Shown here one piece after another: positions 53,059 through 60,853 of a stretch of 64,000 nt of DNA. Each line of letters opens with the position of its first letter. The stretch's first letter is position 1. This stretch comes from UBA7330 sp043554545 (GTDB lineage Bacteria > Bacteroidota > Bacteroidia > Cytophagales > Cyclobacteriaceae): contig CP121337.1 of NCBI GenBank assembly GCA_043554545.1, forward strand, positions 3,100,001 through 3,164,000, given 5' to 3'. Both the position numbers and the translations under genes were made by a program. Below the pieces are notes generated by a model. It saw only the letters and a program-made list of their open reading frames with translations, searched no databases and was not told the DNA's origin.

Positions 53059-53736
53059 ATGTCTAAGATTCAAGAAAATATTACCAAGCTAAAAGCTGCC
53101 ATTCACGAAACACCCTGTACGCTGATCGCCATCAGCAAAACAAAACCTGAAACAGACATCATAGATGCCTATGAGGGCGGTCAACGGGCATTTGGTGAGA
53201 ATAAAGTTCAGGAGCTTGCCTCCAAGCATGAAAGCCTACCCAAAGACATTGAATGGCACATGGTAGGTCATTTACAGCGTAACAAGGTGAAATACATTGC
53301 GGATTTCATTCACCTCATTCACAGCATCGACTCCCTTAAGCTGCTTAAGGAAGTAAATAAACAAGCTGAAAAATCCGGAAGAATCATTAATTGCCTGCTA
53401 CAGGTACACATTGCCGAGGAGTCTACGAAGTTTGGTTTTGACCTGGATGAAATACCAGCGTTGATTAATTCTGAAGATTTTCAGTCCCTTAGCCACATCC
53501 GGGTTATCGGTCTGATGGGCATGGCCACCTTTACAGAAGATAAAGATCAGATTGTGAGGGAATTTAACACGCTTAAAGCGCTCTTTGACCAATTAAAGAC
53601 TGATACCCTACCACCCAATGCCGTGATGAAAGAACTTTCCATGGGCATGAGTGGAGATTATGACATCGCTTTAAGTTGTGGCAGTACAATGATCCGTGTG
53701 GGGTCTTCGATCTTCGGAGAACGAAACTATCCCTGA
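53059..53736 (+). CDS. yggS: PLP-binding protein YggS
   Basis: A 225-residue alanine-racemase-fold protein that keeps pyridoxal-phosphate levels in balance. The PLP lysine is in LIAISKTKPE; FGENKVQELASKHESL, WHMVGHLQRNKVK and GMSGDYDIALSCGSTMIRVGSSIFG are diagnostic. Its stop is adjacent to the stop of the convergent DUF1573 gene, so their ends abut without a gap. Confidence 0.95.
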   Translation: MSKIQENITKLKAAIHETPCTLIAISKTKPETDIIDAYEGGQRAFGENKVQELASKHESLPKDIEWHMVGHLQRNKVKYIADFIHLIHSIDSLKLLKEVNKQAEKSGRIINCLLQVHIAEESTKFGFDLDEIPALINSEDFQSLSHIRVIGLMGMATFTEDKDQIVREFNTLKALFDQLKTDTLPPNAVMKELSMGMSGDYDIALSCGSTMIRVGSSIFGERNYP

Positions 53737-54156
53737 TTATTGCTCTTTGGGAGGTGTCGGTAACAACACACTTCCGGTGAGCGTTACCCTTGCCGGATTA
53801 TTGCCCGCATTGGAGTATACCGTGATGACCTTGTTTTGCATCCCCCGTTTACCGACACTGCTAAAAACAACTTTTAGTCTGGCGGTATCACCAACGGCTA
53901 ATGCTTCTTTGGACCAGTTGGGAGCGGTACATCCACATGTTGTTTTCACATCTGAGATAACCAAAGGCTCACTTCCTGTGTTGATATATAAAAAGTCATA
54001 GTTTACCTTTTCTCCCTGATTGACCTCTCCAAAATTATATTTACTCGTTTCAAAGCTAATCATTGGACCGTTTCTTGTTTCGGAGTCGGCATCAGGACCC
54101 TGAGCCATCAAAGTGGTTACAAGTAGAAAAGAGAAAATGCTCAATAAATATTTCAT
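53737..54156 (-). CDS. DUF1573 secreted protein
   Basis: A 139-residue secreted protein: signal MKYLLSIFSFLLVTTLMAQ, then one DUF1573 Ig-like domain (NFGEVNQGEKVNYDFLYINTGSEPLVISD and TTCGCTAPNWSKE with the CGC motif). The start at 54156 is preferred to an ATG 21 nt upstream, which would place charged residues before the signal. Function is unknown; relatives are thought to be periplasmic scaffolds. Confidence 0.9.
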   Translation of the reverse strand: MKYLLSIFSFLLVTTLMAQGPDADSETRNGPMISFETSKYNFGEVNQGEKVNYDFLYINTGSEPLVISDVKTTCGCTAPNWSKEALAVGDTARLKVVFSSVGKRGMQNKVITVYSNAGNNPARVTLTGSVLLPTPPKEQ

Positions 54157-54303
54157 CGTTTTTAATTTTTTAATCAAGAAATTGATGTCAATGACTTATC
54201 AAATATTAAGCCAAGGTAATCTTTTGAATTATGATTATAACTGCAAGTAAAGTTAACGTTCTAATCTTATTTAATGTTTTATTTACAAAAATGATAGACT
54301 CTT

Positions 54304-54786
54304 GTGAATGATATGCATAAATTTAGCCATAAAGTCAGGGTAAGGGCATGTGGTCTGCTGGAAGAAGATGATAAAGTCCTGCTTATCAAACATGAAAACG
54401 TTGGTGAGCTCGGTTTTTTATGGTCTCCTCCAGGTGGAGGTGTAGAATTTGGTGAAAGTGCGCAGGAAACTTTGATTAGGGAATTCAGAGAGGAAACGGG
54501 ACTGGAAATTGAGATAAATAATTTTCTTTTCCTTAATGAGTTCATTGATGAAAGGTTTCATGCAATAGAGTTGTTCTTTTCGGTTAAGCGACTGGGAGGA
54601 ACGATGAAACTAGGAAATGACCCTGAATTGGCTGATAACGAACAAATTATGCAGGAACTTAAATTTATTGCATACCCTGATATGATTCAAATGGATAAAA
54701 AAAGTCTACACAATGCCTTTACGCATTTTCGGCATCCAAAAGAAGTTTTTAATATCAAAGGACACATCAATTTTCTGAACATTTAG
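54304..54786 (+). CDS. NUDIX hydrolase
   Basis: A 160-residue Nudix protein with box GVEFGESAQETLIREFREETGLEIEI containing the complete RExxEE motif, hence catalytic. Substrate not predictable; the WSPPGGGVEFGE lead fits small nucleotide hydrolases. GTG start at 54304; an in-frame ATG at 54313 is an alternative. Confidence 0.92.
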   Translation: MNDMHKFSHKVRVRACGLLEEDDKVLLIKHENVGELGFLWSPPGGGVEFGESAQETLIREFREETGLEIEINNFLFLNEFIDERFHAIELFFSVKRLGGTMKLGNDPELADNEQIMQELKFIAYPDMIQMDKKSLHNAFTHFRHPKEVFNIKGHINFLNI

Positions 54787-54842
54787 GGGAGTGTGTTTCA
54801 GTAGTTAAATAAGAATAATTATTATTGCAAAAAACCTAACGT

Positions 54843-55436
54843 ATGAGTAGTACAAAAATCCTTACGATCGCCTTCGGAATTATCGCTGCAGGGCTAGCTT
54901 ATTATCTTTATTTTTCCATAAACTCAAGCATCGAGGCCACTCAGAAAATCGCCAGACATGAGGCAAGGATTATTGAGCAATTAAAGATGATACGAGAAGC
55001 TGAATTAGCTTTTCAATCCGTCAATGGTCGCTACACCAGTGACTGGGATAAGCTAATGGCTTTTATTGACAGCGGTAGGTTTTTCATCACAGAAAGAACA
55101 GAAACCATCATCACGCTTGATTATGGCGCGGACAGTACATATATCGAAATAGATACTTTAGGTACGGTAGCTGTTAAAGACTCTATCTACAACCCTGCTA
55201 TTTATCCAAAATTTAATTTGGCCACCTTACCCTACGTACCAGGCATCAAGCCCCCGGTTAAATTTGAAATCTGGGCTGATAAAATTGAAAAGTCAGGTGT
55301 AAAAGTAGATGTAATCGAGGTTTACAATCCAAACCCAGTAAATCCTGAACGAGACGAGGAGAGTGAATACAACACCAAGAAACCGCTACGATTCGGATCA
55401 AGGACCAGTGTAACAACTGCAGGTAACTGGGAATAA
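54843..55436 (+). CDS. Membrane-anchored pseudopilin-like hypothetical protein
   Basis: A 197-residue protein with one N-terminal helix (ILTIAFGIIAAGLAYYLYF), then a heptad-like segment IARHEARIIEQLKMIREAELAFQSVNGRYTSDW that recalls the helix of type IV/II pilin-like proteins, and a beta-rich body. No prepilin cleavage site is obvious. It precedes a DUF3822 gene by 2 nt and coaD by about 0.9 kb. Confidence 0.75.
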   Translation: MSSTKILTIAFGIIAAGLAYYLYFSINSSIEATQKIARHEARIIEQLKMIREAELAFQSVNGRYTSDWDKLMAFIDSGRFFITERTETIITLDYGADSTYIEIDTLGTVAVKDSIYNPAIYPKFNLATLPYVPGIKPPVKFEIWADKIEKSGVKVDVIEVYNPNPVNPERDEESEYNTKKPLRFGSRTSVTTAGNWE

Positions 55437-55438
55437 TT

Positions 55439-56329
55439 TTGAGTACCACGGGCACATTAAGTTATGCGATTGTAAAGAAAGCAGCCAGTGAGCGATTCGA
55501 TATAGATAAGCTCGGGATTTATACGCTTTCGATACAAATCGGCATAACCGATATGCAGCTTTGTGTCACCAATCGTCAAACCAGCAAATGTCTGGCCCTG
55601 GAAGATTACCGGTTTGAAAATGTCCGGACCATCAACAACCGGCTGGAGATTGTCAAGCAACTTTTTGAGCGTCACCCTTTTTTGAAGCGTAAGGATTGGG
55701 GGACCATCAAATTATCACTGAAAACACATAAATATACCCTTGTTCCCGCCGCTGTCTTTCTATCCGAAAACAGCAGTGAGTATTTAGCGGTAAATGCAGA
55801 AGTCAATTCGAAAATTGAAGAGATCAGGTATTACCGACACATCTCCTGCAATGCGATCAATTTATTTGCGGTAGACAAAAAACTTATTGACGCGGTGAAA
55901 TCGTATCATCCTAAAAAGCAAATAGAAGTCGTCAGTCAGTCCTGTGCATTGATTGAGGGTATTCTTCAATATGATGATCATACGGTTGGTAAAACGATGT
56001 TCTGCTATGTTGACAGCGGCATCCTTCATCTCATCGTCTCACAGAATCAAAAATTGATTTTTTACAATCAGTTTGCAGTCAGAAAGCCTCAGGACTATCT
56101 AAAATATATCATGCTGGTGATGCAGGAGACGCGGCTAAATCCAAAAACCAGCAATGTGGTGATGTGGGGCGGCATCAGAGCAGACAGCCCGGTGATCAGT
56201 ACCCTGAAGAAGTACATTCGCAACATCTCACTGGGGACCAAGCCAAAGTTTTTGAAATTTGAGGACAAGCTGGACGAGTTGCCTGATCACCAATATTTCG
56301 ATGCTTATAGTATCTTTCTTTGTGAATAA
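55439..56329 (+). CDS. DUF3822 family protein
   Basis: A 296-residue cytoplasmic protein with an ASKHA-like fold, typical of DUF3822, usually found near coaD in Bacteroidota. Motifs include DIDKLGIYTLSIQIGITDMQL and VVSQSCALIEGIL. It starts with TTG at 55439, 2 nt after the preceding gene, and lies 42 nt before coaD; the rsmD gene commonly between them is missing. Confidence 0.85.
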   Translation: MSTTGTLSYAIVKKAASERFDIDKLGIYTLSIQIGITDMQLCVTNRQTSKCLALEDYRFENVRTINNRLEIVKQLFERHPFLKRKDWGTIKLSLKTHKYTLVPAAVFLSENSSEYLAVNAEVNSKIEEIRYYRHISCNAINLFAVDKKLIDAVKSYHPKKQIEVVSQSCALIEGILQYDDHTVGKTMFCYVDSGILHLIVSQNQKLIFYNQFAVRKPQDYLKYIMLVMQETRLNPKTSNVVMWGGIRADSPVISTLKKYIRNISLGTKPKFLKFEDKLDELPDHQYFDAYSIFLCE

Positions 56330-56371
56330 GCCTATTGAAGGTATTTATAACCTTCCCACCAAAATACAGCA

Positions 56372-56824
56372 ATGAAAAAAGTAGCCATTTTCCCTGGTTC
56401 ATTTGATCCTTTTACCAAAGGACATGAAGATGTTGTACTGAGAAGCCTCCGGATTTTCGATGAGGTGATCATCGGTATTGGACATAACACGCAAAAGAAG
56501 CGGTACTTTGAAGTGGAACTGATGGTCGAGAAGATCAATCTTGCTTTTAAGGATACGGAAGGTGTCTCGGTGATTGTCTATGATGAGCTCACCGCCAAGC
56601 TTGCTTCCAGGTACGAGGCCAACTATATGGTGAGGGGCTTAAGAAACACCACCGATTTTGAGTATGAGAACAGCATCGCTCAGATTAATAAATACCTGAA
56701 TGCTGAGTTAGAGACCGTTTTTCTGATTACCTCTCCTGAGCTTGCTCCGATCAGCTCCAGTATCATCAGGGAAGTCCATAAGTATGGAGGGGATGTTACT
56801 CCTTTTTTGCCTTATAAGCTCTGA
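56372..56824 (+). CDS. coaD: Phosphopantetheine adenylyltransferase
   Basis: Makes dephospho-CoA in coenzyme A synthesis. The 150-residue protein has GSFDPFTKGHEDVV with the T/HxGH nucleotidyl-transferase motif, YMVRGLRNTTDFEYE and ISSSIIREVHKYGGDV. Length matches the family. It ends just before a hexanucleotide array. Confidence 0.96.
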   Translation: MKKVAIFPGSFDPFTKGHEDVVLRSLRIFDEVIIGIGHNTQKKRYFEVELMVEKINLAFKDTEGVSVIVYDELTAKLASRYEANYMVRGLRNTTDFEYENSIAQINKYLNAELETVFLITSPELAPISSSIIREVHKYGGDVTPFLPYKL

Positions 56825-56840
56825 GGTTGAGTAATTCCGC

Positions 56841-56918
56841 TTTGACGCTGACTTTGGCCTTGACGCTGACCTTGACGCTGACGCTGACTCTGACTCTGAC
56901 CTTGACTTTGGCTTTGAA
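56841..56918. repeat. Degenerate hexanucleotide array, 13 units
   Basis: Thirteen consecutive 6-bp units of pattern N-Y-T-G-R-(C/A), mostly TTGAC or CTGAC types, beginning 17 bp after coaD. Read in the right frame it would encode Leu-Thr dipeptides, but no gene with a start or ribosome site uses it. Confidence 0.85.
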
Positions 56919-56984
56919 TCGTAGGATAATCCATTATATTCCTTCACCAACTCACCCTATTGTAGACTTTGGATGTCCAACCTT

Positions 56985-57174
56985 CGCTTACCACCTCCGC
57001 CAGAGGCTTCGGTAGTCGAAGAAGCTCCGGTCGACAAGTCGGACTTTCGGACGTTCAGACACCAACTCACCCTATTGATTGATCGGAATAATTGTTTAAG
57101 TACGCTACCCCTCTCTTCAAAAGAGAGGGAAATGGATATTTAAGTTAAAATCAACAATAGTAGGGTCATTCCGA
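56985..57174. repeat. 190-bp direct repeat, copy 1 (R2+R1)
   Basis: Near-identical to 57423-57612, 438 bp away. It opens with TTCGCTTACCACCTCCGCC and contains R1 (57061-57174) with its CCCTCTCTT / AAGAGAGGG hairpin. Confidence 0.8.
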
Positions 57175-57287
57175 TCCGACAACAGGAGGAGAAGGAATCT
57201 TGCGCGTGTTGTGGAGGAATAAATGAGTCCGATTTAATTTCCAAAGTAGGAGATTCTTCATTCCGCTACGCTACATTCTGAATGACG
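57165..57287. repeat. Hairpin element, inverted ends GTCATTCCGA ... (T)GAATGACG
   Basis: The ends GTCATTCCGA and TGAATGACG pair, and GGAATCT pairs with AGATTC further in. Imperfect second copy of the element best seen at 61000-61188. Confidence 0.55.
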
Positions 57288-57347
57288 AACGAGGGTTTGG
57301 ACTGTCTACGCCTTGTATGATTCACTAACTACGAAAACGCCTGGCCC

Positions 57348-57371
57348 ATGGTTCGTGTCCCCACGAACCAT
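57348..57371. repeat. Perfect 10-bp hairpin, reverse-oriented GGGA-loop family
   Basis: ATGGTTCGTG, loop TCCC, CACGAACCAT. The complementary strand has a GGGA loop, as in the hairpin at 59351-59370. Confidence 0.75.
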
Positions 57372-57422
57372 TACAATCCTTCAGCAACTCACCCTTAAAA
57401 GGATTTTCTGACATTCAACCTA

Positions 57423-57612
57423 CGCTTACCACCTCCGCCAGAGGCTTCGGTAGTCGAAGAAGCTCCGGTCGACAAGTCGGACTTTCGGACGTTCAGACAC
57501 CAACTCACCCTATTGATTGATCGGAATAATTGTTTAAGTACTCTACCCCTCTCTTCAAAAGAGAGGGAAATGGATATTTAAGGGAAAATCAACAATAGTA
57601 GGGTCATTCCGA
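57423..57612. repeat. 190-bp direct repeat, copy 2 (R2+R1)
   Basis: Second copy of 56985-57174; R1 part at 57499-57612. Confidence 0.8.
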
Positions 57613-57795
57613 TCTGGCGCAGTCATCGTATGACTGATATTGAAAATCGGACTTTCTAAAACGTTTTAGCTTTTTAAAAAATTCGTCGATGGGGTGAAGT
57701 CATACGACGACTTAGCCTTGGCTCTGGTGCCATGAGAAAGGACATTCGAATGTTCAGACTCAGATAACTGTTGCAGTTTGGTGAGGACACCAACC
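57499..57795. repeat. 297-bp direct repeat, copy 1
   Basis: R1 followed by CCGATCTGGCGCAGTCATCG and a 180-bp stretch ending in the TTGGTG-AGGA-CACCAA hairpin (57778-57793). Near-identical to 57832-58129. Confidence 0.8.
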
Positions 57796-57831
57796 AGGGT
57801 GATTGGTCTTCACAGACCATCGCGCCTTTCC

Positions 57832-58129
57832 ACCAACTCACCCTATTGATTGATAGGAATGATTGTTTAAGTACGCTACCCCTCTCTTCAAAAGAGAGGG
57901 AAATGGATATTTAAAGGAAAATCAACAATAGTATCGTCATTCCGATCTGGCGCAGTCATCGTATGACTGATATTGAAAATCGGACTTTCTAAAACGTTTT
58001 AGCTTTTTAAAAAATTCGTCGATGGGGTGAAGTCATACGACGACTTAGCCTTGGCTCTGGTGCCATGAGAAAGGACATTCGAATGTTCAGACTCAGATAA
58101 CTGTTGTAGTTTGGTAAGGACACCAACCG
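57832..58129. repeat. 297-bp direct repeat, copy 2
   Basis: Tandem-like second copy, offset 333 bp from the first, with a handful of substitutions such as A for C in GATAGGAAT and a changed hairpin (TTGGTA-AGGA-CACCAA). Confidence 0.8.
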
Positions 58130-58235
58130 GGAAATGACGTGTCGGATGGTAGCATCCGGTAACACAAATCACCACCGGGTTTTACCGCACAAAATATCCA
58201 TATCATGATAATTTTTAAATATTTTTCACAAAACG

Positions 58236-58268
58236 TTTTGAACTTTAATCCGTTGTTCTTTATATTTA
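58236..58268 (+). promoter_or_regulatory. Bacteroidota-type promoter for putative RNA 1
   Basis: TTTTG (58236-58240), 20-bp spacer, TATATTTA (58261-58268), a good match to the TTTG / TANNTTTG consensus. The second unit has its elements at the same spacing. Confidence 0.45.
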
Positions 58269-58274
58269 AATTAA

Positions 58275-58380
58275 TAATGATTAAGGACCAGCTTGTTTAC
58301 TTGGACCGGTATTGCAGAAAAGCGACATAATGTTTGATTTACTCGTAGTCAGCTTTGTGTCATAGCAATACCATGGTCCT
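58275..58380 (+). ncRNA. Putative structured small RNA 1
   Basis: Downstream of the promoter, GGACCGGTATTGC (58303-58315) pairs with GCAATACC-AT-GGTCC (58365-58379), then GACA/TGTC (58324-58327 with 58358-58361) and TGATT/AGTCA close an apical hairpin. No start codon with a coding frame runs through it. The 5' end is estimated from the promoter and the 3' end is uncertain. Confidence 0.35.
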
Positions 58381-58537
58381 TGTAACTTGCTTTTTGGTTA
58401 GCCTTTGACTGACTAAAATAATTACTTCCTTATGTACCAGATCGTAATGTCCGCCAGTACATGAGGTCTATTGCTATTTGGTGGAGACCCTACCAGGGTG
58501 AGTGTCCCAACCCAATTTAAAATTATTTCACAAAACG

Positions 58538-58570
58538 CTTTAATATTTAACACGTTATTTGTTAGCTTTA
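58538..58570 (+). promoter_or_regulatory. Bacteroidota-type promoter for putative RNA 2
   Basis: CTTTA (58538-58542), 20-bp spacer, TAGCTTTA (58563-58570). Colinear with the RNA 1 promoter, both preceded by CACAAAACG. Confidence 0.4.
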
Positions 58571-58576
58571 AGTCTT

Positions 58577-58663
58577 TAAGTTTAAGAACCAACTTTTTTA
58601 CAGGATCGGTATTATGGAAACTAACCTACAGTTAGGGAAACTTATCGGTCCTGTTTGTTTTTG
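58577..58663 (+). ncRNA. Putative structured small RNA 2, paralogue of RNA 1
   Basis: CAGGATCGGTA (58601-58611) pairs over 11 bp with TATCGGTCCTG (58643-58653), using two G-U pairs. Inside, CTAAC/GTTAG (58621-58635) makes a second hairpin. TTTGTTTTT follows the closing stem, as in an intrinsic terminator. About 87 nt if the predicted start is right. Confidence 0.38.
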
Positions 58664-58692
58664 GTGAGTAGGACGTCTGTCCAACCTACGCT

Positions 58693-58777
58693 AAAGCTTC
58701 ATCCTACACTACTACCTACGCTAAAGCTTCGGTAGTTGAAAAAAGTCTTGGATGACAGGTCGGTAGATGAGCTTCGG
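58693..58777. repeat. R3 repeat, copy 1
   Basis: AAAGCTTCATCCTACACTAC onward, containing a CTACC...GGTAG inverted pair around GCTAAAGCTTC. Matches 59196-59280. Confidence 0.75.
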
Positions 58778-58878
58778 TTGACAAGCCCGACACTCGGACT
58801 TTCGGACAGTTCAGACAAATAAATTAGTATCGTCACTCGGACCGGCGAAGTCATCCGATGACTCATTTAGATACTTTC

Positions 58879-58992
58879 ACCAACTCACCCTATTGATTGA
58901 TAGGAATGATTGTTTAAGTACTCTACCCCTCTCTTCCAAAGAGAGGGAAATGAAGATTTAAGGGAAAATCAACAATAGCATCGTCATTCCGA
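58879..58992. repeat. R1 repeat, copy 4
   Basis: ACCAACTCACCCTATTGATT onward with the CCCTCTCTT / AAGAGAGGG hairpin, here with one change. Other copies at 57061, 57499 and 57832. Confidence 0.78.
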
Positions 58993-59080
58993 TCCGACGA
59001 CAGGAGGAGAAGGAATCTTGTGATTGTTGTGGAGAAACGAAAAGGGTCAATTCAACTCCCGTAGGAGGAGATTCTTCCTA
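58982..59080. repeat. Hairpin element copy, degenerate 3' end
   Basis: Starts CGTCATTCCGATCCGACGAC and contains GGAATCT and GGAGATTC as the inner arms; the right outer arm is not preserved. Confidence 0.5.
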
Positions 59081-59195
59081 CCTGCGTTTCACTTCGGTAG
59101 GCAAGGCACCTGGTAACTATCGCAACTCATTTCTAAATAATGGTTAGAGGTTACCACCTACGCCATCTACTACGCTAGGGCTTCGTAGATCAAAG

Positions 59196-59280
59196 AAAGC
59201 TTCATCCTACACTACTACCTACGCTAAAGCTTCGGTAGTTGAAAAAAGCTTCGGATGACAGGTCGGTAGATGAGCTTCGG
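59196..59280. repeat. R3 repeat, copy 2
   Basis: Second copy of 58693-58777, differing at a few positions. Confidence 0.75.
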
Positions 59281-59350
59281 CGGTTGAAATGGGTTGACGG
59301 GTTCATTCCGAGCGGAGTCTCCGAAGGGACTCTGCGTTCCTGGCAATTCC

Positions 59351-59370
59351 GGTTGGTGGGGACACCAACC
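59351..59370. repeat. Perfect hairpin GGTTGGTG-GGGA-CACCAACC
   Basis: An 8-bp stem with a GGGA loop, followed by AGGGTGATT, the same context as at 57778-57800. One of at least five relatives in the window. Confidence 0.78.
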
Positions 59371-59423
59371 AGGGTGATTAAGAGCAAGCATCAATCAGGA
59401 TATTAATAAAAACGGTATACCCT

Positions 59424-60107
59424 TTAGTGTTTTTGATTTTTGAGGAGGCGGTGGTACTCCTGGATGACGCTTCTGATGGAACGATAGGAATCATAAAGCG
59501 CGGACCGTAATTCGGTCAGGGTGACCCAAGTGACCTCTTTGATGTTTTCCTCCGTCTGTGGCTTCATGTTGGTATCATCAACACACTGCATCGTGTACCA
59601 ATAGGTTTTTTTGAGGACGTATTTCTTGTTTCTGATGTAGGTATGCCAGGAGGTCGCGATCTTTTTACCCAATATGACCTTTACCCCTGTCTCTTCTTCT
59701 ACCTCTCTGACCGCGCAGTCTTTCTTTTTCTCGTGCTTATCCAGTTTTCCTTTTGGAAGGTCCCACCTGCCCTGGCGGTAAATCAGTAATGTTTTGCCGT
59801 CCTTATCTACCACTCCTCCTGCTGCTTCAACTACTTTAAACTTCGTTTTGATAAACCTGATTAGTCCTTTGCTGTCTTTGGAGGTAAAGGTGATGGAATC
59901 AACCTCTTTAAACTTGTTGTCCGTCATGAGCTGAAGCAACTCTTCTACTTTCTCAGGCTGCGCATCGTGAATAAGCACGTCATCGATCAACTTTTTTGGC
60001 TTGATCTTCTGGCTGGCGCCATCAATAATGAGGTCATATTCGGCAGCGTCCTTTGCTTCAGCTTTATCAATGATCCTTACAGGTATATCGTTGATGAATA
60101 TTTTCAC
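59424..60107 (-). CDS. NUDIX hydrolase with N-terminal extension
   Basis: A 227-residue protein. The first about 90 residues form an unrecognised alpha/beta domain (IFINDIPVRIIDKAEAKDAAEYDLIIDG); the Nudix domain starts at AAGGVVDKDGKTLLIYRQGRWDLPKG with the full box GKLDKHEKKKDCAVREVEEETGV (RExxEE intact). Substrate unknown, a diphosphate compound by family. It is divergent from pyrE across 98 bp, the order common in Bacteroidota. Confidence 0.9.
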   Translation of the reverse strand: MKIFINDIPVRIIDKAEAKDAAEYDLIIDGASQKIKPKKLIDDVLIHDAQPEKVEELLQLMTDNKFKEVDSITFTSKDSKGLIRFIKTKFKVVEAAGGVVDKDGKTLLIYRQGRWDLPKGKLDKHEKKKDCAVREVEEETGVKVILGKKIATSWHTYIRNKKYVLKKTYWYTMQCVDDTNMKPQTEENIKEVTWVTLTELRSALYDSYRSIRSVIQEYHRLLKNQKH

Positions 60108-60205
60108 AAGTAGCTTTAGCTTTGTGGTGGTTTAAAAACTTAAATATATCGGGTGACCATAACTATTTCAGAATTCGTCCAATAAATTTTCATTAAATTT
60201 TCATC

Positions 60206-60853
60206 ATGTCTATTCAACTCTTTGATAATCAGGTAGCCAAAAAAGTTGCTGCCGAACTCTTACGTATCCAGGCCATCAAACTAAGACCGGAAGCTCCCTT
60301 TACCTGGGCCTCTGGATGGAAGTCCCCCATTTATTGTGACAATCGACTGAGCTTGTCTTTTCCTGAAGTACGTACCTATGTAAAATCTGCCTTAGCAGAC
60401 CTGGTACGATCAAAGTTTCCGGAGGTGGAAGCCATCGCCGGAGTAGCTACGGCAGGGATTCCCCAGGGTGCGCTGGTCGCTGACGAGATGGACCTCCCTT
60501 TCATCTATGTTCGATCCAAATCAAAAGGCCATGGGATGGGCAATCAGATCGAAGGATTGGTTACCAAAGGCCAAAAAGTAGTCCTTGTGGAAGACCTGGT
60601 ATCAACTGGAGGAAGTTCCCTGATGGCTGCTGATGCTGTCAAGGCTGCTGAAATGGAAGTATTGGGAATGGTATCGATCTTTACTTATGGTTTTCAGGTA
60701 TCGGTAGATAACTTTGCCCAACATGGTATCGATCTGTGGTGCCTCAGCGACTACAATACGCTGATCGACATTGCGGAGGAAAACAATACGATCGAATCGG
60801 AATCGCTGGAGACGCTGAGGAAATGGAGGGAGGATCCGGGGGAGTGGGGTTAG
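60206..60853 (+). CDS. pyrE: Orotate phosphoribosyltransferase
   Basis: Makes orotidine 5'-phosphate in pyrimidine synthesis. The 215-residue type I PRTase has the PRPP loop VVLVEDLVSTGGSS and FTWASGWKSPIYCDNRLSLSFPEV at the N-terminus. Length and both motifs match the family. Single gene, followed by repeat-containing DNA. Confidence 0.96.
   Translation: MSIQLFDNQVAKKVAAELLRIQAIKLRPEAPFTWASGWKSPIYCDNRLSLSFPEVRTYVKSALADLVRSKFPEVEAIAGVATAGIPQGALVADEMDLPFIYVRSKSKGHGMGNQIEGLVTKGQKVVLVEDLVSTGGSSLMAADAVKAAEMEVLGMVSIFTYGFQVSVDNFAQHGIDLWCLSDYNTLIDIAEENNTIESESLETLRKWREDPGEWG

Larger units (their letters stand above)
56825..59423. repeat. 2.6-kb gene-free repeat island
   Basis: Between coaD and a Nudix gene there is no convincing reading frame. 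The stretch is built from the hexamer array, four copies of an R1 element, duplicated R2 and larger blocks, R3 pairs, small hairpins and two putative RNA units. Many pieces recur at 60.9-61.2 kb. Confidence 0.8.

Noticed and set aside
53696..54001. Plus-strand frame of 101 codons over the yggS end
   Set aside because: Shadow of the yggS 3' end and the DUF1573 gene.
56708..57015. Frames rich in Ser/Lys or Leu/Thr around the hexamer array
   Set aside because: They come from reading the 6-bp repeat; no start context, no homology, and they overlap coaD.
56985..59280. Possible CRISPR array
   Set aside because: Repeats are 85-300 bp, irregularly spaced and without unique spacers of constant size; no cas genes are present.
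59202..59387. Minus-strand frame of 61 codons in the repeat island
   Set aside because: It runs across R3 and hairpin repeats and has no coding character.
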